Assembly: GCF_000614205.1 (NCBI RefSeq)
Contig: NZ_BAKN01000007.1
Location: forward strand, 1-64,000
From: Hoylesella saccharolytica JCM 17484
Lineage (GTDB): Bacteria > Bacteroidota > Bacteroidia > Bacteroidales > Bacteroidaceae
DNA: 64,000 nt
Reading direction: 5' to 3'
Of this stretch, positions 19,550 through 31,900 are shown piece after piece. The notes beneath the pieces are model-generated. The model was not told the DNA's origin and did no database searches. It saw only the letters and a list, made by a program, of their open reading frames with translations. The number at the start of each line of letters is the position of its first letter. The first letter of the stretch is position 1. The position numbers were made by a program, and so were the translations under genes.

Positions 19550-20157
19550 ATACAATAAAAAATATTATTTTCGATTTGGGTGGCGTGCTGGTGGGGCTCG
19601 ATAAGCAGCGTTGCGTTGAGGCTTTTCTGACCATCGGTGCACGAAACATTGCTTTTTATGTAGACGAACAACGCACCGAAGACTTGTTTTACGATACCGA
19701 AGTGGGGCGTATGGGGGAAGAAGCGTTCTGTGATGAAGTGCGCAGACTAACTGCTTCAACAGCCGATAACGACCAAATTGTATGGGCATGGAACCAATTG
19801 CTTACCACGATAGACGACCAAAAGAAAGTGTGTTTGCTGGATTTGAGCACCCGTTATCGGCTTTTTTTACTGAGCAATACCAACGAAATGCATTGGCGCT
19901 TCTGTCGCGATAAATTGTTTCCGTATAATGGAAAAGGAGCGGAAGATTATTTCGAACGCATCTTTTTATCGTACGAAATGCACTTAATAAAGCCCTCAAA
20001 AGAGATTTTTCAACAGGTTTTAGACGAGGCTTTACTGGTACCGGAAGAGACTTTGTTGATAGATGATACCGCCGCCAACTGTGAGTCGGCAAGCAAATTG
20101 GGCATACAGACCCTACACGAAACTACTGGGCGCGATTGGTTGAAAGTGGTAAAATAA
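19546..20157 (+). CDS. HAD-family phosphatase
   Basis: 203 residues of the haloacid dehalogenase superfamily, subfamily IA (YihX-like). Motif I is IIFDLGGVLVGLD, motif II is LLSNTNEMHW, the lysine is in LIKPSKEIF, and motif IV is LLIDDTAANCESA. Such enzymes dephosphorylate small sugar or nucleotide phosphates; the substrate here is unknown. The ATG at 19546 overlaps the ATPase stop by four bases. The ribF start lies 4 bp after its stop, so the three genes form one operon. Confidence 0.9.
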   Translation: MNTIKNIIFDLGGVLVGLDKQRCVEAFLTIGARNIAFYVDEQRTEDLFYDTEVGRMGEEAFCDEVRRLTASTADNDQIVWAWNQLLTTIDDQKKVCLLDLSTRYRLFLLSNTNEMHWRFCRDKLFPYNGKGAEDYFERIFLSYEMHLIKPSKEIFQQVLDEALLVPEETLLIDDTAANCESASKLGIQTLHETTGRDWLKVVK

Positions 20158-20161
20158 GACG

Positions 20162-21097
20162 ATGGAAATGACAATACCTGCCCATAATTCTTCGACAATG
20201 CGGCCATACGTGGCTACAATAGGCTTTTTCGATGGGGTGCATCTGGGTCACCGTTATCTTATCGACAGATTAAAAATGCGCGCAGCGCAAATTGGAGCAG
20301 CCTCAATGGTGATTACTTTTACGCGTCATCCGCAACAAGTGGTGCGAAAAAACTTTGTTCCACAATTATTACTGAGCCCTCAAGAAAAGCTTGAAAGACT
20401 CGAAGAAACGGGGATAGATCGTTGCATCGTGCTGAATTTTGATGCGCAAATGGCTGCTCTCTCTGCCCGCGAGTTTATGCAAACGATATTGAAAGAACAG
20501 CTGAACGTGGTCGAATTGGTGATAGGACACGACAATAAGTTTGGTCACGACCGACAAGAGGACATCGACGATTATCGCCGATACGGCAAGGAACTGGGTA
20601 TTGACATAATAGAGGAACACCCGTTTGAGATGGACGGATTGACGATTAGTTCGTCGTTGATACGCCGACTGTTGACAACCGGCGACATATCAACGGCCAA
20701 TAGGTGCCTGGGTTATGCTTATACGTTGAGCGGAAAGGTGATTCAGGGCTTTCAAGAGGGTCGTAAAATGGGCTTCCCTACAGCTAATTTGATGCCTGAA
20801 GAGGCGTTTGTGCTACTGCCTGGAAAGGGCGTTTACGCCACAAGGGTGCGTGTAGCAGGTTTCAAAGAAACGTTTGGCGGAATGACCAACATTGGCAATC
20901 GACCTACGTTCGGAGGTAAAACCACTACCATCGAAACCCATATTCTTGACTTTAAACACGATATTTACGATGGCAATATTCGCGTATCGTTTATAGAACG
21001 CATACGAAATGAAGAGCGGTTTGACAGTATTGAAGCGCTGAGGCAAGAGATGATAAATGATGAAAAGAAAACAAGAAACATATTAAAACAACCATAA
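20162..21097 (+). CDS. ribF: bifunctional riboflavin kinase/FAD synthetase
   Basis: Converts riboflavin to FMN and then FAD in the cytoplasm. It has 311 residues. The N-terminal adenylyltransferase domain shows TIGFFDGVHLGHRYL (the HxGH nucleotidyltransferase motif) and later ISSSLIRRLL. The C-terminal kinase domain shows GRKMGFPTANL and IGNRPTFGG. The start at 20162 is 4 bp past the HAD gene; an internal Met at 20198 is possible. The CPBP protease gene follows 10 bp later. Confidence 0.96.
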   Translation: MEMTIPAHNSSTMRPYVATIGFFDGVHLGHRYLIDRLKMRAAQIGAASMVITFTRHPQQVVRKNFVPQLLLSPQEKLERLEETGIDRCIVLNFDAQMAALSAREFMQTILKEQLNVVELVIGHDNKFGHDRQEDIDDYRRYGKELGIDIIEEHPFEMDGLTISSSLIRRLLTTGDISTANRCLGYAYTLSGKVIQGFQEGRKMGFPTANLMPEEAFVLLPGKGVYATRVRVAGFKETFGGMTNIGNRPTFGGKTTTIETHILDFKHDIYDGNIRVSFIERIRNEERFDSIEALRQEMINDEKKTRNILKQP

Positions 21098-21107
21098 TCA
21101 ACTTATA

Positions 21108-21944
21108 ATGAGTAAAAAAAATAAAGAGATACTCAACGTTTTGTGGTATCTGGTAGTGTTTGTCCTTATACAATTAGGCGTTACTTATGCAACGCTTTTC
21201 ATTGAAATGGCTCTCCATCCGCAAACTGATGCTGACCTGAATACGACTATTAAAAACTTGTTGAGCAATGATACAACCCTTGTTTTGATAAGTGTTATCG
21301 GTAGTGTATTAACGATTGCACTCTTCGTTTGGCGAAAATGGGTGGTTTTATCGCGCACTTATCTGCGCAGCAATCCCTGGTTTACACTGCTTTGGGTGGT
21401 TTTTCTGGGGTTGGGAAGCATTCTTCCGCTCCAGTGGATATACGAACAGCTGAACATTAGCTTATCTATGGAGATGGAAGAGATGTTTAAAAGCATCATG
21501 GGAAACCGCTGGGGATATCTCGCTTTAGGCATTTTGGCACCTCTCGCAGAAGAAATGGTGTTTCGCGGAGCCATCCTTCGCACGCTGCTTAGCTATTTTA
21601 ACGGTCGTATGTATTGGGTTCCCATCATCGTGTCGGCTTTGCTTTTCGGTCTTGCTCACGGCAATATGGCGCAACTGCTCAATGCTTTTTTGATAGGAAT
21701 TTTATTGGGATGGATGTATTATCGCACAGAAAGTATTGTGCCGGGTATCGTTCTTCACTGGGTGAATAATACCGTTGCTTACACCATGTACAAGCTGATG
21801 CCGCAGATGAACGATGGCAAACTGATTGATTTTTTTCACGGAAACAACCGCTTGATGTACATGGGTTTGGCGTGTTCGCTGCTTGTTTTTATCCCGTCTT
21901 TATACCAACTGTACGTTCGTTTAAGAAAAGCCGATACCCCTTAA
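21108..21944 (+). CDS. CPBP-family intramembrane metalloprotease
   Basis: 278-residue integral membrane protein with about seven or eight hydrophobic helices. The CPBP (Abi, CAAX prenyl protease-like) motifs are present: EEMVFRGAILRTL (EExxxR) in the middle, LLFGLAHGN (FxxxH) and a final HWVNN. Relatives are glutamate intramembrane proteases; bacterial roles vary and the substrate is unknown. It is the last gene of the ATPase-HAD-ribF run, 10 bp after ribF. Downstream lies the convergent DUF2339 gene. Confidence 0.88.
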   Translation: MSKKNKEILNVLWYLVVFVLIQLGVTYATLFIEMALHPQTDADLNTTIKNLLSNDTTLVLISVIGSVLTIALFVWRKWVVLSRTYLRSNPWFTLLWVVFLGLGSILPLQWIYEQLNISLSMEMEEMFKSIMGNRWGYLALGILAPLAEEMVFRGAILRTLLSYFNGRMYWVPIIVSALLFGLAHGNMAQLLNAFLIGILLGWMYYRTESIVPGIVLHWVNNTVAYTMYKLMPQMNDGKLIDFFHGNNRLMYMGLACSLLVFIPSLYQLYVRLRKADTP

Positions 21945-22014
21945 ACACAAAGCCAATAGGCTGTTGGGTTGTATTGAGCACGTAAAGGAAGTTTCGATCG
22001 GTGGAAATGGTGGT

Positions 22015-24401
22015 TTATTCATCATCGCCAAACAGTGCATCTTTCAATTTTTGATATAGAAACGAGAGGGTAAGCAACAGCAACCCGAGAATGGTAAACA
22101 CTATGATGCGCCCCAAAGCAGGCATCCGCCAAACATCGTAAAGCCCCAGTTTGAGCAGTACCAAACCGAAAAAGGCGATGCTGATAATGCGCAAACTTTT
22201 GTTGTGCAGCTGCATACCGAGATACATTTGCACAAAGGCTGCCACGCCTACTGCCAGCGACATGCCGGCACTAAACTCGTAAACGCCCACCATTAAAAGA
22301 AACATACGTACAGACAATACCCATTGCAGGGTGGCGACAACATTGAGAAAGACGGTAAACCGAACATTGTTTTGCTGAGAAAAACGATAATAACTGCGGG
22401 TTACATACACCAACAACGCAACAATAAAAGCTGCTGCCAGCCATTGTAACAGGCATATCAGAGGGTATTGCACATCAGGTCCGTATTTCAACACATAGCG
22501 CATGTAAAGTAAAACACCTGCTGCCGGCAGCAAATAGCTAACACCGGATATTTATTGAGAGAAAAACGATGCCTGAAAGCATAGCTTACAACCAGCAAAG
22601 TAAAAGTAGTGAAGGCAAGAATAGCGGCTGCAGATAAGCTACCCGAAGCATTTGCATAGTTGTTAAGCTTATCCAATTCAGCGAAAAAGCCCAGGTAAAT
22701 GCACGCTACACCAATGATATAGCTAAACTCATTCCAAGGAGAATAGAGCGATTCTACCTTTTCTTGGTTTCTGTCCATTAAGTAAGCAAAGATAATATAA
22801 GCTGCACCCACAAACAACAAAGTGAAAAAACTACCACTGAAAAACATGCCTACGTGTAGCCAATCGAATTCTGAGAGATAGAAGAAAAGGTTAAGACCCG
22901 TGACAGAATAGATAATTGCGGTGCCGTAAGCAAATTCTTTATTCGGGAGCAACAGATACAATCGGAGCAGTAAAACCAGTTCTGCCGCCCAGAAGAGCAA
23001 TTGCAGTTTGCCGTTAAAAAAGAGAGGAATGGCTAATGAGGCAAAAGTAACGGCAAGTCCGAGCGTGATATGTGCCCGCAAAGTTTCGCCTTGAGCTCGC
23101 TTGTACTGCCAAAGCCACATGCCTATATACACTAATGCGATGAAAAGAGAGGTGCAACCGCCGGCATTAAAACCAAATACCCAACCATTTTCTTGAATTA
23201 AAAACAAACTGATGAAACCGCCCAGACCGAATACTCCGATAAGTAACGGGCGCCATTTGTCGGTAAGATGCTGCTGCAAAAGATAAAAGCCGCTGAAAGC
23301 AAAAACAAGGAAGAACAGCAGCTGAAAGCACAATACGTATAGCGGAACTGTAGAAGAGTAAGGAAAATTGAAGAAAGAAAGGATGCCATAAGTAAACACG
23401 AAACTGATAACGGACAGTTCGCTCCATCGTTTATAGAAAGCTAACGCCAACATTCCAAAGTTTAAAATGGCGACGTAAGTAAACAAAATGAGATAGTTTC
23501 CCTGCCCCGTCGAAGCGATAAAAGGTGCCAGAAAACCACCCACAAGTGCCGTTCCTGCCAGTTCGCGACGGTTGTAGAATACCGATATAACCGACATCAG
23601 CACGGTAATACCTACCATAATAAGGAATGCAGACGTTGCCGAAAAGAGTTGATAATAATGAAATGCGATGGCTACCGTGAGGTAAAAAACGGCACATCCA
23701 CCACCTGCCAGCAGCGAACTGAAGGCCTTGTAGCGGTTGTTGAGACGTTGAGCAAGCACCAACATGCCTGTTCCGACGGCAAAGCCAAGTACCGTTCGCA
23801 GAGTTTCGTTAATCCAATTGCGGTCGATGGCATATTTAACAAAGAAGCCTATACCCAAGATAAAGACAAGAATACCTATTTTTCCGAAGAGATTTTCACC
23901 GATAAACTTTTCGTAATTCATCGGCTCTTTCTGCTTTTCCGCAGCCTCAATAGCTACCGATTGTCGCACTTCGGCATCGATAGATGGCGTCTGCTGCACA
24001 GCAGGCGACTGTTGAACCATTGCTGCAGGTTCGGAAGTCAGGGGTTCAACAGACTGTTCAGCCTTTTCGTTTACAGGTTCTGCAGCCATCGACAACTGTT
24101 CTTCTACCGGCTCAAAAGCAGGTTGTACGGGTATTTCTACAAGTGGTTCAGAAGGTATAACCTCTTCTTTCACCTCTTTATATATAGATGCAGAAATCGC
24201 TTCGGCAGCTTCTTCGGGTGCTTTCGGCAGCGTTTCTGCCGGTTCTTTTTGTTCTTTGGGCAACCCGGCGGTTTCTTTTAAAAACCGTTTAAGCTGTGCC
24301 AGTTCGCGTTCCAACATGTCGAAGCGGCGTTCTAATGTATGGCGGGCAAAAAGTATTTGTAGAAACAATGCACCCAGTGCCAATAAAATAAAAATCTCCA
24401 T
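22015..24401 (-). CDS. DUF2339 polytopic membrane protein, frame broken near 22490-22550
   Basis: A large membrane protein of unknown function, about 795 residues once repaired. The N-terminus has one hydrophobic segment, a short coiled coil (FDMLERELAQLKRFLKE) and a proline/glutamate-rich linker to about residue 160. Twenty or so membrane helices follow, including the family start FIGENLFGKIGILVFILGI. The first frame (22488-24401) ends in out-of-frame residues. The last five helices continue in the -1 frame (LLPAAGVLLYMRYV to ALFGDDE, 22015). Loss of one base explains this. The protein probably sits in the inner membrane; its role is unknown. Confidence 0.82.
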
Positions 24402-24526
24402 AGCTTTGTTTTTTTAACCTTTTATTGCGGGTTGGATGCCGTACAAATACAGCATCCGATGCGTACAAACGAGCATCTCTGCGTGCAAATATATGGTTTT
24501 CTTTTTGAAACATAGATATTATTGGC

Positions 24527-24534
24527 TACTTTTG
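24527..24534 (+). promoter_or_regulatory. -7 box of the glycosyltransferase promoter
   Basis: TACTTTTG matches TAnnTTTG, 41 bp ahead of the ATG at 24576. Confidence 0.55.
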
Positions 24535-24575
24535 TCATCAAAACAGTCCTTCAACGGGCGGTTAGACAGACACTT

Positions 24576-25730
24576 ATGAATACCGAACAACGTTTTATTA
24601 TCGGCTTCGATGCCAAGCGTATTATGCGCAATGGAACAGGGCTGGGTAGTTACGGGCGCACGCTGATCAATGCTCTTGCGGCAGAAGATGCCTCGTTAGA
24701 GCTGCGCCTTTATGCGCCGGATGAGGGCAACGAGGCATTAAGAACGCAGCTGACAACGGCAGATAACATCGTGCCTGTTTATCCGCAGCAAGCGCATTCG
24801 GCGTTGGCCAAGGCATGGTGGCGCAGCAAAGGCGTGGTAAAAGATTTGAAACGCGACGGCGTAACGCTGTTTCACGGACTTTCAGGTGAGCTTCCACTGG
24901 GTATAAAAGCTGCCGGAATACGTACGCTTGTCACCGTTCACGACCTTATTTTTATGCGTCATCCCGAGTTTTATCATGCGTGGGATGTGTTCATTTACAT
25001 ACGTAAGTTTCGCAGAATGTTGAAAGAAGCCGACCGTATTGTGGCCATCAGCGAGTGTACCAAACGTGATATTGTAGAATTGGGAGGCTTTCCGGCCGAT
25101 TGTATCGACGTGATTTACCAGAGTTGCGGAACACGATTTAAACAACCGGTATCGGATGCTGAACGACAAGAAGTGGTGAAAAAATATGCGCTTCCACCTC
25201 GTTATATGCTGTGTGTGGGTACCATTGAGGCCCGCAAAAATGTTTTGTTAGCTGTAAAAGCTCTACCCCACTTGCCCGAAGACCTGCATTTGGTGATTTT
25301 AGGACGCCCCACAAAGTATGCCGAAGCGGTGAAAAAGTGGGTTGAAAAGCACACGCTGACCTCACGTGTACACTTCCTCCACGGTGTGCCCAACAACGAT
25401 TTGCCCACTATCTATCGTTCTGCCGAAGTGTTTGTTTATCCCTCTCGTTATGAAGGTTTTGGCCTGCCGATTATTGAAGCCATACAAAGCGAACTGCCGG
25501 TGGTGGCCTGTACGGGGTCGTGCCTTGAAGAAGCAGGCGGTCCGGATAGCCTTTATGTGGGTCCCGACGACGTCGAAGGATTGGCGCATGCGGTTAGTCG
25601 GGTACTCAAAAGTTCTGACGAGCGCTCGGCACGTATCACACGAAGCCTGCAATATATTCGTTGTTTTGAGAATAGCGACATAGCGCGCAGAATGCTCGAA
25701 GAATACGAACGTCTGCACAACGACTATTAA
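24576..25730 (+). CDS. glycosyltransferase family 4 (group 1)
   Basis: 384-residue cytoplasmic or peripheral-membrane GT-B glycosyltransferase that uses a nucleotide sugar. The N-terminal domain begins FDAKRIMRNGTGLGSYGRTL (glycine-rich acceptor side). The C-terminal donor domain has LCVGTIEARKN, the EX7E-type motif PSRYEGFGLPIIEAI and GSCLEEAGG. The acceptor cannot be told from sequence; LPS or capsule mannosyl/glucosyl transfer is typical. The upstream in-frame TTG at 24522 overlaps the promoter, so the ATG at 24576 is chosen. No other polysaccharide genes are nearby. Confidence 0.88.
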   Translation: MNTEQRFIIGFDAKRIMRNGTGLGSYGRTLINALAAEDASLELRLYAPDEGNEALRTQLTTADNIVPVYPQQAHSALAKAWWRSKGVVKDLKRDGVTLFHGLSGELPLGIKAAGIRTLVTVHDLIFMRHPEFYHAWDVFIYIRKFRRMLKEADRIVAISECTKRDIVELGGFPADCIDVIYQSCGTRFKQPVSDAERQEVVKKYALPPRYMLCVGTIEARKNVLLAVKALPHLPEDLHLVILGRPTKYAEAVKKWVEKHTLTSRVHFLHGVPNNDLPTIYRSAEVFVYPSRYEGFGLPIIEAIQSELPVVACTGSCLEEAGGPDSLYVGPDDVEGLAHAVSRVLKSSDERSARITRSLQYIRCFENSDIARRMLEEYERLHNDY

Positions 25731-25834
25731 AAACAACTACACAGACGGGTTATTCCACCACAAAACATGTTACGGCTAAGCACGGAAAGCCCTCCTTGCT
25801 TAGCCGTTTTTATGGTTACTACGGATAATATTCG

Positions 25835-25842
25835 TAACTTTG
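25835..25842 (+). promoter_or_regulatory. -7 box of the miaB promoter
   Basis: TAACTTTG, 18 bp ahead of the miaB ATG. Confidence 0.6.
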
Positions 25843-25860
25843 CGCCCAAAAGTAAGGATA

Positions 25861-27177
25861 ATGAAAAAACTATATATAGAGACTTACGGCTGTCAAATGA
25901 ATGTGGCCGACAGCGAAGTAGTGGCATCGGTGATGAAGATGGCAGGTTATGAATTGTGCGAAAACGAAGCCGATGCCGATGCTATCTTTATGAATACGTG
26001 TAGTGTTAGAGAGAATGCAGAGAATAAAATCTATCGTCGTTTGGACACATTACACGCTGAACAGAAAAAGGGGCGACGTGTTATACTGGGCGTTTTGGGC
26101 TGTATGGCGGAACGGGTAAAAGACGATTTGCTCGAAAATCATCACGCACAACTCGTGGCAGGCCCTGATTCGTATCTCAATCTGCCCGATATGATAGCGC
26201 AGGCAGAGGCTGGAAACAAAGCCATAGACATCGAATTGTCGAAAACAGAAACTTATAAAGACGTTATTCCGCAACGTGTGGCACTGGCAAAGATTAGCGG
26301 TTTTGTCAGCATTATGCGTGGATGCGACAACTTTTGCCACTATTGTATCGTTCCTTATACACGTGGACGGGAGCGATCGCGCGATGTTACGAGCATCATT
26401 AACGAAGTGCTCGACCTGCAACGACAAGGTTACAAAGAGGTAACGCTGCTCGGGCAGAACGTCAACAGCTACTGCTTTGTGGGCGAAGAGGGCGAAATAA
26501 CTTTTCCCCGACTGCTCCGTATCATTGCCGAAACGGTGCCCACAATGCGTATTCGCTTTTCAACGCCTCATCCTAAAGATATGAGCGACGAAACCTTGCA
26601 CGTCATTGCAGAGGTTCCCAACGTATGCAGACACATCCATTTGCCCATACAAAGCGGTAGCGATAAAGTGCTCAAACTGATGAATCGCCGATATACCGTA
26701 GAATGGTATCTCGATCGCGTGCAAGCCATTCGCAATATCGTGCCCGACTGTGGTTTGTCTACCGACATCTTTGTAGGCTATCATGGCGAAACGGAAGAAG
26801 ACCATCAACAATCTCTCGACATTATGCGAAGGGTGGGATACGACTCTGCTTTCATGTTCAAATACAGCGAACGCCCCGGCACATACGCTTCGAAGCATCT
26901 ACCTGATAATGTTCCGGAAGAGGTTAAAATACGCCGATTAAACGAGCTGATACAAGTTCAGAACGAGAATTCGGCCCTCGCTAACAAGCAGGAAGAGGGA
27001 CGGATACGCGAGGTATTGGTAGAGGGGCCCAGCAAACGAAGCAGAGAACAGCTTTGCGGACGTACCGAACAAAACAAGATGGTGGTGTTTGATAAGGGCA
27101 GTCATCACATCGGCGAGTACGTAAAAGTAAAGATTACAGGCAGCACCAGCGCCACCTTGTTTGGCGAAGCGCTGTGA
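25861..27177 (+). CDS. miaB: tRNA-2-methylthio-N6-dimethylallyladenosine synthase
   Basis: Radical-SAM methylthiotransferase of 438 residues that adds the 2-methylthio group to i6A37 of tRNAs reading U-starting codons. The N-terminal UPF0004 domain supplies three cluster cysteines (ETYGCQMN, NTCSVRE, VLGCMAER). The radical SAM triad is GCDNFCHYC. A C-terminal TRAM domain binds tRNA. The ATG at 25861 directly follows its promoter; the in-frame TTG at 25840 falls inside the -7 box. miaA, which makes its substrate, lies at 60596-61519 in this window. Confidence 0.96.
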   Translation: MKKLYIETYGCQMNVADSEVVASVMKMAGYELCENEADADAIFMNTCSVRENAENKIYRRLDTLHAEQKKGRRVILGVLGCMAERVKDDLLENHHAQLVAGPDSYLNLPDMIAQAEAGNKAIDIELSKTETYKDVIPQRVALAKISGFVSIMRGCDNFCHYCIVPYTRGRERSRDVTSIINEVLDLQRQGYKEVTLLGQNVNSYCFVGEEGEITFPRLLRIIAETVPTMRIRFSTPHPKDMSDETLHVIAEVPNVCRHIHLPIQSGSDKVLKLMNRRYTVEWYLDRVQAIRNIVPDCGLSTDIFVGYHGETEEDHQQSLDIMRRVGYDSAFMFKYSERPGTYASKHLPDNVPEEVKIRRLNELIQVQNENSALANKQEEGRIREVLVEGPSKRSREQLCGRTEQNKMVVFDKGSHHIGEYVKVKITGSTSATLFGEAL

Positions 27178-27309
27178 TAAAAAGCACACAAGCACACATT
27201 TAAAGGTGGGTTTTGGATAAAAGACGGAGCTATAAGGGCGAAAGATGGTATGTTTGTGGGGCTTCAGCTACCAACATCAGTTCAGCTTTCCCCACCTTAC
27301 CCACACTAA

Positions 27310-27503
27310 GTAAAGGTGAAAAAGTGAAAAGTTGAAAGAGTGAAAAGATGCAGATGGTAAGTAGATACGGTAGGTAAGCTAGGATTAAGTAGGTGAAAGT
27401 AGGTTACGAGAGACGGGCTAACACACAAACTTTCGTCCTTATTCTTTCATCCTTCATCCAAGAAATACCCTTTCACCTTTTTACTTTTTCACTTTTTAAG
27501 TTG
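27310..27503 (-). repeat. extension shared by repeat copies A and C
   Basis: On the minus strand this continues copy C with near identity to 6894-7060 beyond copy A. Shared blocks include AAAGTTTGTGTGTTAG, CACCTACTTAATCCTA and TCTACTTACCATCTGCATC. It is not seen next to copies B or D. Confidence 0.65.
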
Positions 27504-27924
27504 CTTTCAATTTGTTACTTTTTTAACCTTTTATTACACTTTCGGTTTTCTTTTTTCCTTACAAATCACTTTTCCAATCTAGCGAAAAGTTTTCGTTTAT
27601 TTGGTCAAAAAATAGGTTTGAAAATTCAAAACCATAGGTTTTCAATCGCAAAAGCATAGCTTTTAGCGTGCAAAACATCATCTTTTACCGCGCAAAACCT
27701 ATGTTTTTACAACCCAAAAAACGCGGTTTTTAGGGCGTTTAAGAGAAGGAAATAATGATTAAAATCTATTCGTAAACGTATAACTTATTTATTATCAGTG
27801 ATATATCAAATCCTAAAATTTTAATGTTTTTACGAGCCAAGAGCAAGTTGAAAGATTTCGTTGACACTCTCGCGAGGTTGCTTCCGATTTTTTGACAACC
27901 GTAAAAGTAACAATTTGTAAGTAG
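27504..27924 (-). repeat. 420-bp repeat element, copy C (inverted)
   Basis: Same element as copy D but on the minus strand. It has the same length (421 bp) and left-end blocks (GGAAGCAACCTCGCGAGAG, ATATCACTGATAATAAATAA). The 22-bp-phased core is at 27610-27742. The outer ends are AAAAGTAACAATTTGTAAG and CTTTCAATTTGTTACTTTTT. The 1-kb gap between miaB and gyrB holds this element, its extension and the gyrB promoter; no gene is visible. Confidence 0.78.
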
Positions 27925-28182
27925 GTGGGGTGCTTAGTAGCAAGTGTAAATAGGTTGGAGGAGAACTTTCCCGACTTCTTTATTGCCGATTTAATAGATC
28001 ATAAAATCTTCAAAGTGCCACATAAAATACGGGCTAATGGCACTTTATAAAATACCATTTTTCTGGTTCTCTCCCATAATATATATAATCTTTCATCCTT
28101 GTTTCTTCACCCTCCACGCACAAATACTTTTTTGTCTTTTCACTTTTCGCGCCCTTAATTTCTCCGTTTCAGCTATTTTTAG

Positions 28183-30189
<2,007 letters not shown>

Positions 30190-30216
30190 ATAACGACACC
30201 TTAATTTATATATAAG

Positions 30217-30246
30217 GGAGAACTCAGAATAAGAGTTCTCCTTTTT
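30217..30246 (+). terminator. intrinsic terminator after gyrB
   Basis: GGAGAACTC and GAGTTCTCC pair around a 7-base loop, followed by TTTTTAT. Confidence 0.88.
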
Positions 30247-30323
30247 ATATGATGCTTTTGCACTTTAGGAGCGGTAAAAATGCATTTGGAGTTACTCTCT
30301 TTTGCATCCTGACAGATAATGAT

Positions 30324-30331
30324 TAACTTTG
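30324..30331 (+). promoter_or_regulatory. -7 box upstream of the esterase gene
   Basis: TAACTTTG, about 92 bp ahead of the ATG at 30424. Confidence 0.5.
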
Positions 30332-30423
30332 CACGTCATGGGCTTCGGCTCAGTCGATAAAGGCATGTGAGATGACTTTCGACGTGTACGAATTTGGCGT
30401 ATAACTAAAAATAAGACTAAGAT

Positions 30424-31248
30424 ATGAAAACAAAAAGAAATTTATTGGTGCTGATTTTGGGACTGACTGCTTCAATTGCAATGGGGCAACGCACATTAGA
30501 GCTGAATCTATGGCATGGAAAGCCCAAAGTATCAAGTAGCGGACTGACCGACACTGCCAAAGTAAAGGTGTATCTACCTAAGGAGAAATGGGCTACGGGT
30601 AGAGCGGTTGTGATATGTCCCGGAGGTGGTTATGGCATGCTGGCTATCGACCATGAGGGGCACCAATGGGCTTCTTTCTTTAATAATATCGGAATTGCTG
30701 CCATTGTATTGAAGTATCGTTTACCTCACGGTAACAAGGAAATTCCTATCAGTGATGCAGAAGAGGCCATCAGGTTGGTGCGCCGCAACGCCTCGGCTTG
30801 GCACATCAAGCGTAACGATGTGGGTATAATGGGGTCGTCGGCAGGCGGACATTTGGCTTCGACAATTGCTACGCACGCTAAGGGAGAAGCAAAACCCAAC
30901 TTTCAAATACTATTTTATCCTGTTATCACAATGATACAGGGATACGCCCATAAAGGGTCGCGCGATAACTTTCTGGGCAGCAATGCAAGCAAACAAGACG
31001 AGCGAATGTACAGCAACGATATGCAGGTAACACGCGATACACCGCGTGCATGGATTGCATTGAGCGATGACGATCGTGTTGTGATGCCGTCGAATGGGGT
31101 GAATTATTATCTCGAACTGTATCGCCATGATGTGCCGGCGTCGCTCCATGTCTATCCCGATGGTGGACACGGATGGGGTAGAACGACCGGATTTAAGTAT
31201 CGCCTGGAGATGGAATTAGATTTGAAGGCGTGGCTACAAAGCTTCTAA
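30424..31248 (+). CDS. secreted alpha/beta-hydrolase (esterase)
   Basis: 274 residues with a signal peptide (MKTKRNLLVLILGLTASIAMG), so periplasmic or beyond. It has the alpha/beta-hydrolase fold of the acetyl-xylan-esterase/BD-FAE group. The oxyanion segment is CPGGGYGML, the nucleophile Ser is in GIMGSSAGGHLAS, the acid is probably Asp in ALSDDDRVV, and the His is in YPDGGHGWG. It probably removes acetyl groups from polysaccharides, although no other carbohydrate-degrading genes are adjacent. It is convergent with the LOG-family gene. Confidence 0.86.
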   Translation: MKTKRNLLVLILGLTASIAMGQRTLELNLWHGKPKVSSSGLTDTAKVKVYLPKEKWATGRAVVICPGGGYGMLAIDHEGHQWASFFNNIGIAAIVLKYRLPHGNKEIPISDAEEAIRLVRRNASAWHIKRNDVGIMGSSAGGHLASTIATHAKGEAKPNFQILFYPVITMIQGYAHKGSRDNFLGSNASKQDERMYSNDMQVTRDTPRAWIALSDDDRVVMPSNGVNYYLELYRHDVPASLHVYPDGGHGWGRTTGFKYRLEMELDLKAWLQSF

Positions 31249-31306
31249 AAGAGAAAAAGAAAATAAGAAGCAGCCTACCCCTACGTAAGTTTCTGACAGC
31301 AGAACT

Positions 31307-31846
31307 TTAATCTGTTTGCTGCAGTAATTGGAAAAATTCATCCACGCTATTCGCCACAGCGATGGTTTGGCGATAGTTTCCGCGTATCATTCCCTGTTCT
31401 TGCAGGTGGTCTAACAGGTGTAGCAGCGCATCCCAAAAACCTTTTATATTAAAAAGAACGACACGTTTGTCGTGATAACCGATGGTTGCAGAGGCAGCAA
31501 GTGTAAAGATTTCGTCAAGTGTTCCGATGCCTCCGGGCAGGGCTACGGCTATATCGCATTGTGTATTCATTAGCTCTTTGCGGTCGCTAAGGTTTACACA
31601 CGGAATGTCTATATCCATATAGGCTGAGCTGTGCCCACCTTTTTCGATAATCGTGGGCACAATACCCACCACTTGTCCGCCTGCCTCATGGGCTGCCTTT
31701 GCTACACAATCCATCAATCCCTGATTAGTTCCGCCGAACACAATCGTATGTCCTTCCTCTGCGCAACGACGCCCCAGATGGGCTGTTTCCTTAAAAAAGT
31801 CGGGGTCAATTTTATCGTTGGCCGAACAAAAAATGGCTATCTTCAT
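31307..31846 (-). CDS. LOG-family protein (TIGR00730)
   Basis: 179-residue cytoplasmic Rossmann-fold protein. It has the family signature PGGIGTLDEIF and GGTNQGLMDCVAKAAHEAGG. Characterised members are nucleoside 5'-monophosphate phosphoribohydrolases that release free bases, including cytokinins; the role in this organism is unknown. A -7 box (minus TATCTTTG, 31871-31878) lies 24 bp upstream, divergent to the helicase promoter. Confidence 0.9.
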   Translation of the reverse strand: MKIAIFCSANDKIDPDFFKETAHLGRRCAEEGHTIVFGGTNQGLMDCVAKAAHEAGGQVVGIVPTIIEKGGHSSAYMDIDIPCVNLSDRKELMNTQCDIAVALPGGIGTLDEIFTLAASATIGYHDKRVVLFNIKGFWDALLHLLDHLQEQGMIRGNYRQTIAVANSVDEFFQLLQQTD

Positions 31847-31900
31847 ACTGCTTCAACATTATATCTGATGCAAAGATAGCGTAAATCCATTTATTTTTGC

